A stretch of 21,227 nucleotides of DNA. Source: Clostridiales bacterium UBA1738 (lineage in GTDB: Bacteria > Bacillota > Clostridia > UBA1381). Every line of letters starts with the position of its first letter. The first letter of the stretch is position 1. Under the pieces are notes generated by a model. The model was given only the letters and a program-made list of their open reading frames with translations, was not told where the DNA came from and did not search any database. The position numbers and the translations under genes are program-made. The stretch lies in the NCBI GenBank assembly GCA_002315735.1, contig DCIA01000001.1:76622-97848 (forward strand), given 5' to 3'. Shown here one piece after another: positions 5,219 through 13,328 of the stretch.

Positions 5219-8029
5219 ATGGCAAACGAATTTTTAACAAACTATACTAAAACAACCTTTTTAGATAGAATTAAAGACAATTTAAGACGTTGTTCATCGT
5301 TTTGCTTTTCGGTAAGCTTTATCAAAAAAGCAGGGCTTGTTTTGCTGTTTAAGGATATTGAAGCGGCAGTTGAACGAGGAGCGGTCGGTAAAATAATTAC
5401 ATCAACATACCAGAACTTTACCGATATCGAGTCGCTAAAAAAGTTTATGCTTCTTCAAAGTAAATTCGGTAATTTTGAATGTCATTTGGACTATGAAAGC
5501 TTTCATGATGTCGGATATTCTACACTTGGTTATCATTCAAAGGGCTATATTTTTGGATTTGAAAATAAACCGGAGGTTATTGTCGGCTCCTCAAATATCA
5601 CAAGGTACGCACTTCTTAAAAATATCGAGTGGGATGTGTGTGTAGACGATGAGAATATTTATGCTTCCGCAATGGCTGAATTTAATGATAAATGGTATAA
5701 CACACATCCTCTAACCAATGATTTAATATCAGAATATGCCACAAAGCTGAATTTTGCTATTGAGCGTTGGGACATGGACTACGATTTGAGCGGAACTGAA
5801 ATTAAGCCTAACTTTATGCAAAGAAGGGCATTAAAGGAGCTAAACAGATACCGTGCTGTAGGAACAGGACGGGCTTTGGTCGTAGCAGCCGCCGGTAGCG
5901 GTAAAACATACTTGGCAGCTTTTGATGCGCTAAATTTCAATCCGAAAAAACTCCTATATATTGTCCATGAAGGCTCTATTTTAAGAAAATCGGTCGAAAC
6001 CTTTCAAGATGTGTTCCTAAATAATGTCACCTACGGAATTTATGATGGCAAGAACAAGGAAATAGATGCTGACTTTTTGTTCTCTACAAATATCACAATG
6101 GCGAATAATTTGGACTTATTTCCAAAGGATTATTTTGATTATATAATAGTTGACGAATGCCACCACGCAACGGCAAACACATATAAAAAAATAATTGAAT
6201 ACTTCGAGCCTGAATTTTTACTTGGGCTTACGGCTACTCCGGAGCGTATGGATAACGAGGACGTTTTTGAGTTGTTTGATAAAAACGTGCCCTATGAATT
6301 AAGGCTTCGTGATGCAATAATTAACGGTCTTGTTGTACCGTTTAAATACTTTGGCATTCGTGATAATTTGATTGATTACGGACTGTCAAAATCGGAAGAG
6401 CGAAAAATGATTGCACAGCTTTCTACAACCGAGCATTGTGACTTCATTTCAAAGGAAATTGAGGCTCATAGTGTGGACGGAAAACTTAAGGCACTTGCAT
6501 TTTGTAGGAATATCACTCATGCAAGGATGATGTGTGAGGCGATGGGCGAAAGATACCATACTGCATATTTAACAGGCAGAAATGATGTAGGAGAAAGAAT
6601 TCGTGCATATAAGGATTTGCAAAGCGACAACGCAGAGCTTGAAATATTGTTTACAGTTGACATATTAAACGAGGGTGTTGATATACCCGGAGTTAATATG
6701 GTACTATTTCTGCGTCCTACAGAATCGTCAACTATATTTATTCAGCAATTAGGTCGAGGACTTAGAAAGTACGAAAACAAAGAATATGTAACCGTACTCG
6801 ACTTTATCGGTAACAGCTATAAGCGTAGTGTTCAAATTGCGTTTGCGTTAAGTAGCTTGGCTGAGAATTTCGTGGTAGAGAAAAGACTTATGGAGTCACT
6901 TGTAAGGGATGATTTTGAGGCTCTTGGACTTGGTGACTATGGTGTTGAAATCAATGTTGACAAGCTTAGTAAGGAAGAGATTATAAACTATCTTGAAAAC
7001 GAAAATTTCAATGCTTTAGGATATATGAAGCAGGATTACTATAACTTTAGAAAATATATTAATGCTGAAAGCTATCCAAAGCATATGGATTATCTTAATA
7101 ACGACTGTGCACCTGATTTGATGAGATTTATGAATATTAGTATTCATGCTCGAAAAACAGCGTCGTACTATAATTTCTTGCATGGTGTTCTTGACGGCAC
7201 AGAGGATGAAAAACTGCTGCCGGTATTTTCGGATAGACAACAAGAATTTATCCAACATTTGTCGGCAATGCTTCCGCTATCGAGAGAGTATGAGTATAGA
7301 ATTTTTAAGGCTTTGCTTGAAGGACTTAATTCTAAAAATGCTATTCGTAAAGCATTAAGAGAAACAATAAACCATTATACAGATAAAGAATTTGACCACG
7401 CATTTGAGAATATAAATTACAAGGATAAGGACTTTGTTTTGACAAGCGGAGACTTTGTAAAATTGAATATAGAACCGGATGGTTTATTTAGCGAGTATAT
7501 TACTGATTTGATTGAGTACGGACTAACAAGGTTTAGTGTAGAATACGAGAATTCTGATGGATTTAAGCTTTGGAAGAACTACTATTCAAAAGAGGTGCAA
7601 AGGCTATTATTATGCGCACCTGCTACATATCAAAAAGGAACAGAGTACGTTGATAATGATGTCATAATATTTGCAGACCTAAAAAAGAATCTTGATGAAG
7701 ACGATAGACTTAATTACAAGGATAAGTTTTTGACAAGCTCGATGTTCCAATGGGAGACGGTAGCAAATATTACTGAAACAGAATATTCAAAGCTTAAAAG
7801 AATTTCAGAAACAAAGGGCAAGGTTTTCTTGTTTATAAGAAAAGTCAGCAGTGAATATGGAATTACAATGCCGTTTATATATGTCGGTGAAGGTCTGCTT
7901 CAAAATGCGAGAAAGCAAACAAAGTGGAACGAAGGCAAGAAGCAAAATGAGACAACATATTTGTTTGATATTCCAATGGAAAATGAACTGCCGGATTATT
8001 TGCAATATGATTTTGGGCTGACGAATTGA
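5219..8029 (+). CDS. PLD-nuclease-like / SF2 helicase / DUF3427 fusion protein
   Basis: This large 936-residue protein combines three modules. The N-terminal phospholipase-D-like domain (about 10-165) has H106 and K108 in HSKGY plus GSSN (123-126), one HKD half-site, as in BfiI-type nucleases. The superfamily 2 helicase core follows, with Walker A AAGSGKT (224-230), DECHH (312-316), LTATPER (337-343) and motif VI QQLGRGLRK (509-517). The C-terminal region (about 560-930) is DUF3427-like, with SSMFQWE and PFIYVGEG. ATP-driven movement on DNA coupled to cleavage is the likely activity. This architecture is widespread but little characterised and occurs in defence islands. AGGAGGG (5207-5213) sits 5 nt before ATG. 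It lies between YgjP and RhuM with gaps of 10 and 14 bp. All motifs look intact, in contrast to the decayed genes around it. Confidence 0.9.
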   Translation: MANEFLTNYTKTTFLDRIKDNLRRCSSFCFSVSFIKKAGLVLLFKDIEAAVERGAVGKIITSTYQNFTDIESLKKFMLLQSKFGNFECHLDYESFHDVGYSTLGYHSKGYIFGFENKPEVIVGSSNITRYALLKNIEWDVCVDDENIYASAMAEFNDKWYNTHPLTNDLISEYATKLNFAIERWDMDYDLSGTEIKPNFMQRRALKELNRYRAVGTGRALVVAAAGSGKTYLAAFDALNFNPKKLLYIVHEGSILRKSVETFQDVFLNNVTYGIYDGKNKEIDADFLFSTNITMANNLDLFPKDYFDYIIVDECHHATANTYKKIIEYFEPEFLLGLTATPERMDNEDVFELFDKNVPYELRLRDAIINGLVVPFKYFGIRDNLIDYGLSKSEERKMIAQLSTTEHCDFISKEIEAHSVDGKLKALAFCRNITHARMMCEAMGERYHTAYLTGRNDVGERIRAYKDLQSDNAELEILFTVDILNEGVDIPGVNMVLFLRPTESSTIFIQQLGRGLRKYENKEYVTVLDFIGNSYKRSVQIAFALSSLAENFVVEKRLMESLVRDDFEALGLGDYGVEINVDKLSKEEIINYLENENFNALGYMKQDYYNFRKYINAESYPKHMDYLNNDCAPDLMRFMNISIHARKTASYYNFLHGVLDGTEDEKLLPVFSDRQQEFIQHLSAMLPLSREYEYRIFKALLEGLNSKNAIRKALRETINHYTDKEFDHAFENINYKDKDFVLTSGDFVKLNIEPDGLFSEYITDLIEYGLTRFSVEYENSDGFKLWKNYYSKEVQRLLLCAPATYQKGTEYVDNDVIIFADLKKNLDEDDRLNYKDKFLTSSMFQWETVANITETEYSKLKRISETKGKVFLFIRKVSSEYGITMPFIYVGEGLLQNARKQTKWNEGKKQNETTYLFDIPMENELPDYLQYDFGLTN

Positions 8030-8043
8030 GAGGAGTGAATATT

Positions 8044-9099
8044 GTGACAAAGAAAAAAGACGAAATAACAATTCGTTCGTCTGCAGCGGAATATTTAATT
8101 TTTGTTGCATCAACAGGCGAGCAGGATTCAAGCGTTGAGATGCGATACGAGGATGAAAATATATGGCTTACACAAAAAATGTTAGCGGAGCTTTATGATG
8201 TTGAAGTTAATACTATAAATTATCATATTAAAAAGATTTTTGAGGATTCGGAGCTTGAAGAAGATTCAACTATTCGAAAAATTCGAATAGTTCAAAAAGA
8301 AGCAAGCAGAGAGATTTCTCGAGAAGTCAATCATTATTCCCTCCAAATGATAATTGCTGTAGGTTTTAAGGTTAATTCCGAAAGAGCGGTGCAGTTTAGA
8401 AAATGGGTAAACCGGATTGCAAAGGACTATACCATTAAAGGATGGGTAATGGATGATGAGCGCATAAAGCGTGGCTCATATTTGACAGATAAATACTTTG
8501 ACGAACAACTTGAAAGAATTAGAGAAATTCGTGCAAGCGAAAGAATGTTTTATCAGAAGGTTACTGATTTGTATGCAACAGCTATCGACTATGATAAAAA
8601 TGCAACGGCGACAAAGCGTTTTTATGCAAGTGTGCAGAATAAAATGCATTTTGCGATTCACGGGCATACGGCAGCAGAACTCATAATGGAACGTGCTAAT
8701 GCAACAAAAGAACATATGGGACTTACAACGTGGCAGGATGCGCCTAATGGAAAGATTAAAAAGAGTGATGTTACTGTTGCAAAAAACTATTTATCCGAAG
8801 ATGAGCTTAAGCAACTTAATCGTATGGTAAGTGCATATCTTGATTTTGCAGAAAATATGACGATTAGAAAAATTCCGCTTACTATGCAGGATTGGGAAAG
8901 CAGACTTCATAGATTTATTGAGATGTTCGAATACGGCTTACTAAAAGACGCAGGAACAGTATCGGCGGAAATCGCAAAGCTGCACGCAGAAACTGAATTT
9001 GAAAAATATAGAATTGTGCAGGATAAGCTGTTTTTATCTGATTTTGATAAGTATATGCTCGAACTTGAAGAAATAGATAAGAAGTCAAAATCAGAGTGA
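8044..9099 (+). CDS. rhuM: RhuM-family protein
   Basis: This 351-residue protein belongs to the RhuM family, named after a Salmonella pathogenicity-island gene. The family block includes NIWLTQKMLAELYDV (39-53), a DNA-binding-like helix-turn-helix, and VGFKVNSERAVQFRKW (106-121). The remaining two thirds are helical. The biochemical function of RhuM is unknown. Family members often sit beside restriction or other defence genes, and the link to virulence is historical. The start is GTG 8044, with AGGAG (8031-8035) 8 nt upstream; an in-frame TTG at 8026 overlaps the helicase stop and is less likely. It ends the three-gene operon. A 9-bp inverted repeat (8270-8290) lies in its coding region, probably by chance of codon use. 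Confidence 0.88.
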   Translation: MTKKKDEITIRSSAAEYLIFVASTGEQDSSVEMRYEDENIWLTQKMLAELYDVEVNTINYHIKKIFEDSELEEDSTIRKIRIVQKEASREISREVNHYSLQMIIAVGFKVNSERAVQFRKWVNRIAKDYTIKGWVMDDERIKRGSYLTDKYFDEQLERIREIRASERMFYQKVTDLYATAIDYDKNATATKRFYASVQNKMHFAIHGHTAAELIMERANATKEHMGLTTWQDAPNGKIKKSDVTVAKNYLSEDELKQLNRMVSAYLDFAENMTIRKIPLTMQDWESRLHRFIEMFEYGLLKDAGTVSAEIAKLHAETEFEKYRIVQDKLFLSDFDKYMLELEEIDKKSKSE

Positions 9100-9180
9100 T
9101 AAAGGTCAGCGATGACTAATAAAGGAAATAATGGATGATGCAACAATCTTTGCTTTTGGGTTAAGATAAAATGTTATGTG

Positions 9181-9267
9181 TTGTTCCTTTAAAAAATATT
9201 GCTCTTGTCGAAAAGCACTGTTCCGATAAATAAGAATATATTGTTCCAAAGCTATTGACATTATTCC
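9181..9267 (+). repeat. Four copies of a TTGTTCC-like heptamer before fic
   Basis: TTGTTCC (9181-9187), CTGTTCC (9218-9224), TTGTTCC (9241-9247) and TTATTCC (9261-9267) all point the same way, spaced 37, 23 and 20 bp apart. They run into the fic promoter. They may be operator sites, or terminal repeats of the IS21-family element whose genes follow fic. A reverse copy, GGAACA, lies just after fic (10222-10227). The rest of the 9100-9319 gap shows only a 12-codon ORF at 9131-9169. Confidence 0.4.
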
Positions 9268-9283
9268 GACAATGTGATATAAT
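9255..9283 (+). promoter_or_regulatory. Consensus promoter of fic
   Basis: TTGACA (9255-9260), exactly 17 bp, TATAAT (9278-9283), with TGA before the -10. All twelve core bases match consensus, so it should be strong unless repressed. Confidence 0.88.
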
Positions 9284-9298
9284 AACCTCGCGGAATAA
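9261..9298 (+). promoter_or_regulatory. Inverted repeat flanking the fic -10 box
   Basis: TTATTCCG (9261-9268) and CGGAATAA (9291-9298) are perfect complements on either side of the -10 box. They could be operator half-sites. The Fic protein carries its own N-terminal DNA-binding domain, so self-repression is a reasonable guess. Confidence 0.4.
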
Positions 9299-9319
9299 AA
9301 AAGATAGGAGGGATATGCA

Positions 9320-10213
9320 GTGTTTATGACGGCAAAGCAAGCTGCGGAAAGATGGGGTATTTCAGATAGGAGAATACGCGTGTTATGTGCTGAAGGCAAA
9401 ATACCCGGAGCGTATCAGGAAAGGCGTGTATGGAAAATCCCGACGGATGCCGAGAAACCTTCAGACGGACGATATCGATCGAAAGAAAGTGTTCTTTCAA
9501 GAATCGATGAAAAGAAGAAAGAGCTGGACGGCAGAAGACCATTGACTGAAGGCGAGGTTGCAAGGCTCAATGAAGAATTTATTGTTGAATATACTTACAA
9601 TTCCAATGCTATTGAAGGAAATACGCTAACATTGCGTGAAACGGATTTTGTGCTTCAGGGGCTTACCATTGCTCAAAAACCACTCAAGTATCATATGGAG
9701 GCGGTTGGCCACAAAGAGGCATTTATATATGTGAGCGAACTTGTAAAGGATAATGTCCCGATTAGCGAGAATGTAATTAAGCAAATACATTTCCTTGTAT
9801 TAGCCGATAAAAAAGATGACCGTGGTGTGTATCGTAGAGTGCCTGTTCGTATTATGGGAGCGCAGCACGAGCCTGTTCAGCCGTATCTCATTGAATCGAA
9901 AATGGAGCAACTTCTTCGTGATTTTACAGAGAGCACTGAGCATGTTGTTACAAAGTTAGCACGTTTCCACGTTGAGTTTGAAGGCATCCATCCCTTTATT
10001 GATGGAAATGGTAGAACAGGAAGATTGTTGGTAAATTTGGAGTTAATGAAGGCAGGTTATCCTCCGATCGACATAAAGTTCACAGATCGAATCACTTACT
10101 ACAATGCATTTGATGAATATCATGTAAAACACAATCTTTCAGCGATGGAAACATTGTTTGCTCGTTATATTGAAACAAGACTGGATAAGTACTTAAAAAT
10201 TTTGCAAGACTAA
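9320..10213 (+). CDS. fic: Fic-family protein with N-terminal helix-turn-helix
   Basis: This 298-codon gene encodes an enzyme that usually transfers AMP from ATP to a protein hydroxyl group. Residues 1-42 form a MerR/excisionase-like helix-turn-helix (TAKQAAERWGISDRRIRVL). The Fic core motif HPFIDGNGRTGR (224-235) has the catalytic His and both arginines. SNAIEGN (95-101) matches the class II inhibitory motif (S/T-x-x-x-E-G/N), whose Glu blocks ATP binding until relieved. GTG 9320 is preferred because AGGAGGG (9306-9312) lies 7 nt upstream; ATG 9326 would be 13 nt away. It has its own consensus promoter. Fic proteins with DNA-binding domains can be toxin-like or regulatory. No separate antitoxin gene is adjacent, in keeping with the built-in inhibitory helix. 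Confidence 0.9.
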   Translation: MFMTAKQAAERWGISDRRIRVLCAEGKIPGAYQERRVWKIPTDAEKPSDGRYRSKESVLSRIDEKKKELDGRRPLTEGEVARLNEEFIVEYTYNSNAIEGNTLTLRETDFVLQGLTIAQKPLKYHMEAVGHKEAFIYVSELVKDNVPISENVIKQIHFLVLADKKDDRGVYRRVPVRIMGAQHEPVQPYLIESKMEQLLRDFTESTEHVVTKLARFHVEFEGIHPFIDGNGRTGRLLVNLELMKAGYPPIDIKFTDRITYYNAFDEYHVKHNLSAMETLFARYIETRLDKYLKILQD

Positions 10214-10265
10214 TAATTTATGGAACATTCAAAAAACAGGATATTGGAAATGATATATATGTAAT

Positions 10266-10303
10266 CAGGTAGATTTATAATAATATGAAGCACAGGTAGA
10301 TTT
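10266..10303 (+). repeat. 11-bp direct repeat at the istA truncation point
   Basis: CAGGTAGATTT occurs at 10266-10276 and again at 10293-10303, 27 bp apart (nine codons, in the same frame). The second copy encodes QVDF of the transposase catalytic block; the first is followed by two stop codons. It looks like a scar of illegitimate recombination or slippage that removed the 5' part of istA. Confidence 0.5.
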
Positions 10304-11387
10304 CGGACAATATCGCATTAAGGACATGTATGACAGAAATTTAGTGATATATTTCTTTTGTATGGTGTTATCCTACAGCCGAATGAGATTTGTATATTTT
10401 AGCAGAGAACCATTCAAAACTAAAACAGCAGTTGCTGCACACAATATGGCGTTTAGGTATTTCGGAGGCAGGACAGAAACAATTCTTTATGACCAGGACA
10501 AGGTGTTTGTTGCAAGCGAACATTATGGCAATATTGTACTTGCGGCTGAATTTGAAAGGTATGTGAAGAAGACAGGCTTCAGCGTCATTCTATGCCATAA
10601 AAGAGACCCGCAAACAAAAGGAAAGGTTGAAAGCTTTGTAAGATATGTAAAGGAAGGCTTTCTTCAAGGGCGTACCTATTCGGGTATAGACAGCTTAAAC
10701 AGTTCTGCTCTTGAGTGGTTGGATAAAGAATGTAATGGTACGACTCATGAAAGAACAAGAAAGACGCCACGTGATTTGTTTCGAGAGGAGTCAAAAGCGT
10801 TGATAAAAGTTCATTTTGAAGATGAAACATGTGAAATTAGAGCAGTGTCCGATAAATATGCAGTTATCTATGATTGGACTAAATATGAGCTTCCTCATAA
10901 CAAGGTTGAAAAATATGAAAAAATTCGAATTGAAGAAGTTGATGGTGTGCTTATGTTCTACAAAACTGAAAACGGCGAATTGATACATAAGTGCAAGAAA
11001 AATGTTGATGCGGGCGGTGATGTCCCTTATCATGATGAATCAGCCATTATGGAAACGGTCGGAATAAATTCCATGAGAAGAATATTTACAAGTGTGAAGA
11101 ATTTGGAGGAGTTTATCTCGGCTTTAAAAGAACAAAACGGACGATATGCAAACGGACAAGCCGGAAAAATAGCCTCACTTGCTAATTCGTATTCAATCGA
11201 CCAAGTTGAAATGGCAATAAACTATTGCATGGAAAGAGGTATCTGTTCACTATCTGAAATACAGGCATTTCTTGTTTATCGTTATGGGTTAGAGCTTGGC
11301 AGACGAAAAATGCCGTCAAGTATATTAACGGTAGTAAAAAGACGTGCTGTGGAAATAGCGGAGGAGCAAAATGACAAACTTAAATGA
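10284..11387 (+). pseudogene. istA: 5'-truncated IS21-family transposase IstA
   Basis: The reading frame is open from 10284, just after stop codons, starting YEAQVDFGQ, a conserved block of IS21 transposases that holds the first catalytic Asp. The second Asp lies in LYDQDKV and the Glu in KGKVESF, so the DDE core survives. The N-terminal helix-turn-helix, roughly the first 100 residues, is gone. The first ATG (10326) comes after the catalytic Asp, so any protein made from it would be inactive. An 11-bp direct repeat marks the break. The 3' end is intact and overlaps istB by 17 bp, the usual IS21 arrangement. Upstream lies fic, not the expected IS left end. Confidence 0.82.
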
Positions 11388-12048
11388 AATATATAATAAG
11401 GCAAGAGCGTTGAATCTTCAAAATATTGCGCACGGAAAAATTGACTTAAATATTGAAATGGTTTCAAACCTTGATTATTTAAATTATGTTCTGACAAGAG
11501 AATTAGAAGAACGCGCAAGACGGTCAATTCAAAAGAAGTCGGGTGCAAGCAGACTTCCAAATAAGGAATACGATGCAGAAAGAGTTAGTCAAGGCATTGC
11601 ATGGCAGATTGAAGAATACAAAAAGACAGATTGGATAAATTCAGAACAAAATCTTGTCATAATCGGAAGATGTGATACCGGAAAAACAACAATAGCAACC
11701 CATATAGGAAGGATGGCGATAAACAATAATCATAGAGTTTATTATTGCAACATAGAAGAGTTTTTAAGGGTGATAAAGGATAAGGAAAAATCACTAAAGA
11801 CAATGAAAATATATAAGTATATGCTGGATTCATCTGTAATAATAATTGATGATGTAATGTATGCAAATATACTTCCGAATGATTTGCCGATATTTTATAG
11901 AGCAATATCATTCCTAAACGAGGCAAGAAGCCTAATAGTTATAACAAACAGAGAGCTTGCGTCTTGGATAGATGCGGCAAACGACACACATTTGATGCAG
12001 ACGTTAGTTGATCGCATAACATCGAACAGTCAGATTATAAGACTGTAA
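11371..12048 (+). CDS. istB: IS21-family helper ATPase IstB
   Basis: This 225-residue AAA+ ATPase assists IstA in target selection. Walker A is GRCDTGKT (99-106), which meets GxxxxGK[ST] but lacks the usual second glycine. Walker B is VIIIDD (156-161), with Asp where many IstB have Glu. NRELASW and LVDRI correspond to sensor-region motifs. It ends at NSQIIRL, about ten residues before the usual IstB terminus, so the 3' end may be clipped. GGAGGAG (11360-11366) precedes ATG 11371, which overlaps the end of istA. With IstA truncated, the element cannot move by itself. The element's terminal inverted repeats were not identified. Confidence 0.82.
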   Translation: MTNLNEIYNKARALNLQNIAHGKIDLNIEMVSNLDYLNYVLTRELEERARRSIQKKSGASRLPNKEYDAERVSQGIAWQIEEYKKTDWINSEQNLVIIGRCDTGKTTIATHIGRMAINNNHRVYYCNIEEFLRVIKDKEKSLKTMKIYKYMLDSSVIIIDDVMYANILPNDLPIFYRAISFLNEARSLIVITNRELASWIDAANDTHLMQTLVDRITSNSQIIRL

Positions 12049-12222
12049 ACCTAAGGCTATTTGCCACCGGCCTTAAACTTAAAACTTGAAAATAATATTC
12101 ATAAGTTGAATTTTTATATAAAAAAACGTTCCGCAATTTTTTATTAAGGTGATAAAAACAGCGGAGTAAAAGATTGAAAATGAAGGGGGAGCTAAAATCT
12201 CCGGCCTGATAAATACGTATAA

Positions 12223-12804
12223 CGGACGCGCAGTCACGTAAAAAAAATCGGGAAACCAAGAGGGTGGGGCTGCTCGATAAGGATAAAAGAAGGCCGAAGC
12301 GTATGCAACAGCCATCATGTAAACGAAGACGTTATAGAAAATACATACTCAGCAGCGTTTAAAAAAGTCACAGAAAATGCAAAAGAAGTTATTGACACTG
12401 TGAGAAAAGGCGCCGAGATTGCAATGAGCCCACAAAATCGAGAAGAACTTGAAAAAATAGAAAACGAGATAATAGACATACAAGAGACAACAATAAAGCT
12501 AATCAAAGACAAGCAGCAAGGAAACATTGTTGAAGACGTATATAACGGCGAGATAGAAAAGCACAGCAATCGAATGAAGCAGCTTGAAGAACGGCAGTCA
12601 GAATTAAAAGCTTCGGCATTAAGATACACGGAGGTAAATATGTGGATAAACGCCTTCGAAAAAGCAATGACAGAAAACGACGATGAAACAAAATCGGATA
12701 CGGTACTAATGAAAATACTGGTAGACAGAATCATAGTAAACGAGAATGACATAGAAGTGAAATTTAAATGCGGAGCCAGCATAAAACAGGAATATATAAA
12801 ATAA
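12223..12804 (+). pseudogene. Remnant: C-terminal half of a large serine recombinase
   Basis: A frame without a start (open from 12223; GTG at 12400 is the first start-like codon) encodes about 193 residues. EGRSVCNSHHVNEDVI resembles the end of the recombinase zinc-ribbon region. A long charged coiled coil follows (about 12415-12620, with EELEKIENEI and MKQLEERQSEL). It closes with LMKILVDRIIVNENDIEVKF, the typical last strand of large serine recombinases. The catalytic resolvase domain with its serine is absent, and the upstream cysteines of the zinc ribbon are lost. This is the decayed 3' end of a phage or transposon integrase. It lies just after IS21 and before a strong terminator, and may mark the right end of an older element. 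Confidence 0.68.
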
Positions 12805-12810
12805 AGCAAA

Positions 12811-12857
12811 GCCCTCGGCGGATGGTCAATATGACCGGAAGTCGAGGGTTTATTTTT
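12811..12857 (+). terminator. Terminator after the serine recombinase remnant
   Basis: Outer arms CCCTCG (12812-12817) and CGAGGG (12843-12848) enclose an inner hairpin, GGTCA (12824-12828) with TGACC (12832-12836). TTTATTTTT follows. Confidence 0.7.
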
Positions 12858-12960
12858 GTAATATGGCAAAGCAACTGTAACCTTGGAAACGGCACAGATT
12901 TTGGTGTACTTTTACTTGTTTTTACCTTGAATATCATACGTTTACTTGCTCTTATACACG

Positions 12961-12994
12961 TCGAAGTAAAGTTCGCTTTGCTTCGATTTTTTTT
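12961..12994 (+). terminator. UUCG-tetraloop terminator, copy 1
   Basis: TCGAAGTAAAG (12961-12971) pairs with CTTTGCTTCGA (12976-12986), 11 bp with one T-G pair, around TTCG (12972-12975). Eight T (12987-12994) follow. It is a near-perfect intrinsic terminator. A copy differing by one base lies 190 bp downstream. Confidence 0.85.
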
Positions 12995-13150
12995 GTCAAA
13001 AAATCATACGCCCGCTACCTTACTTCTCCTTTTTCGCAAAAAGTCACGCAAACGTCGGCTATTCGTTTGTAAACGCACTCAGATACGCCTTTGGTTTGCT
13101 ACCAACTTTTTGCGATTATTCGGATAGCGTTATTGTTCGGCTTTTACAAA
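12995..13150 (+). other. Gene-free stretch with nested inverted repeats
   Basis: No supportable gene. It contains inverted repeats CGCAAAAAGT (13035-13044) with ACTTTTTGCG (13105-13114) and, inside, CAAACG (13049-13054) with CGTTTG (13064-13069). The stretch lies between two near-identical terminators, so any transcript of it would be short and bounded. A structured RNA or a decayed repeat unit are both possible. Confidence 0.35.
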
Positions 13151-13184
13151 TCAAAGTAAAGTTCGCTTTGCTTCGATTTTTTTT
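13151..13184 (+). terminator. UUCG-tetraloop terminator, copy 2
   Basis: Same sequence as 12961-12994 except A for G at the third base, which breaks one pair near the stem base. The TTCG loop (13162-13165) and eight T (13177-13184) are kept. It ends about 65 bp before the promoter of the beta-propeller gene and would insulate it from the island. Confidence 0.8.
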
Positions 13185-13248
13185 ATGCTATTTTTCTTGA
13201 TTTTTATTGATATTATTAATAATAGCATTGACATTTTTAATAATTATA

Positions 13249-13276
13249 TTGATTTATCATCTATCTGTGATACAAT
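13249..13276 (+). promoter_or_regulatory. Promoter of the beta-propeller gene
   Basis: TTGATT (13249-13254), 16 bp, TACAAT (13271-13276), with TGA before the -10. A separate TTGACA (13228-13233) has no matching -10 at proper spacing. Confidence 0.6.
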
Positions 13277-13328
13277 AAAGAAATAATAAGTACAATTTAT
13301 TAGTTTAATTAAAGGAAAGGCAAGAGTT

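Noticed and set aside
8270..8290. Perfect 9-bp inverted repeat CTATTCGAA...TTCGAATAG
   Set aside because: It lies inside rhuM in a conserved protein segment (STIRKIRIVQ), where two similar Ile-Arg codon pairs produce it. There is no sign of regulation.
9131..9169. 12-codon ORF (MDDATIFAFGLR) with an AAAGGA site upstream
   Set aside because: Too short, with no recognised family. It may be a gene scrap, but there is nothing to support a function.
12315..12869. 184-codon minus-strand frame, Ser/Phe-rich
   Set aside because: It is the reverse complement of the charged coiled coil of the serine recombinase remnant, a typical shadow composition.
12768..13127. 119-codon plus-strand frame across the terminators
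   Set aside because: It runs through two hairpin terminators, has no ribosome binding site and an unnatural composition.
1..13328. Attachment-site duplication flanking the island
   Set aside because: No copy of the tRNA-Tyr 3' end or other long direct repeat was found by eye near 12800-13330, so the island borders stay undefined.
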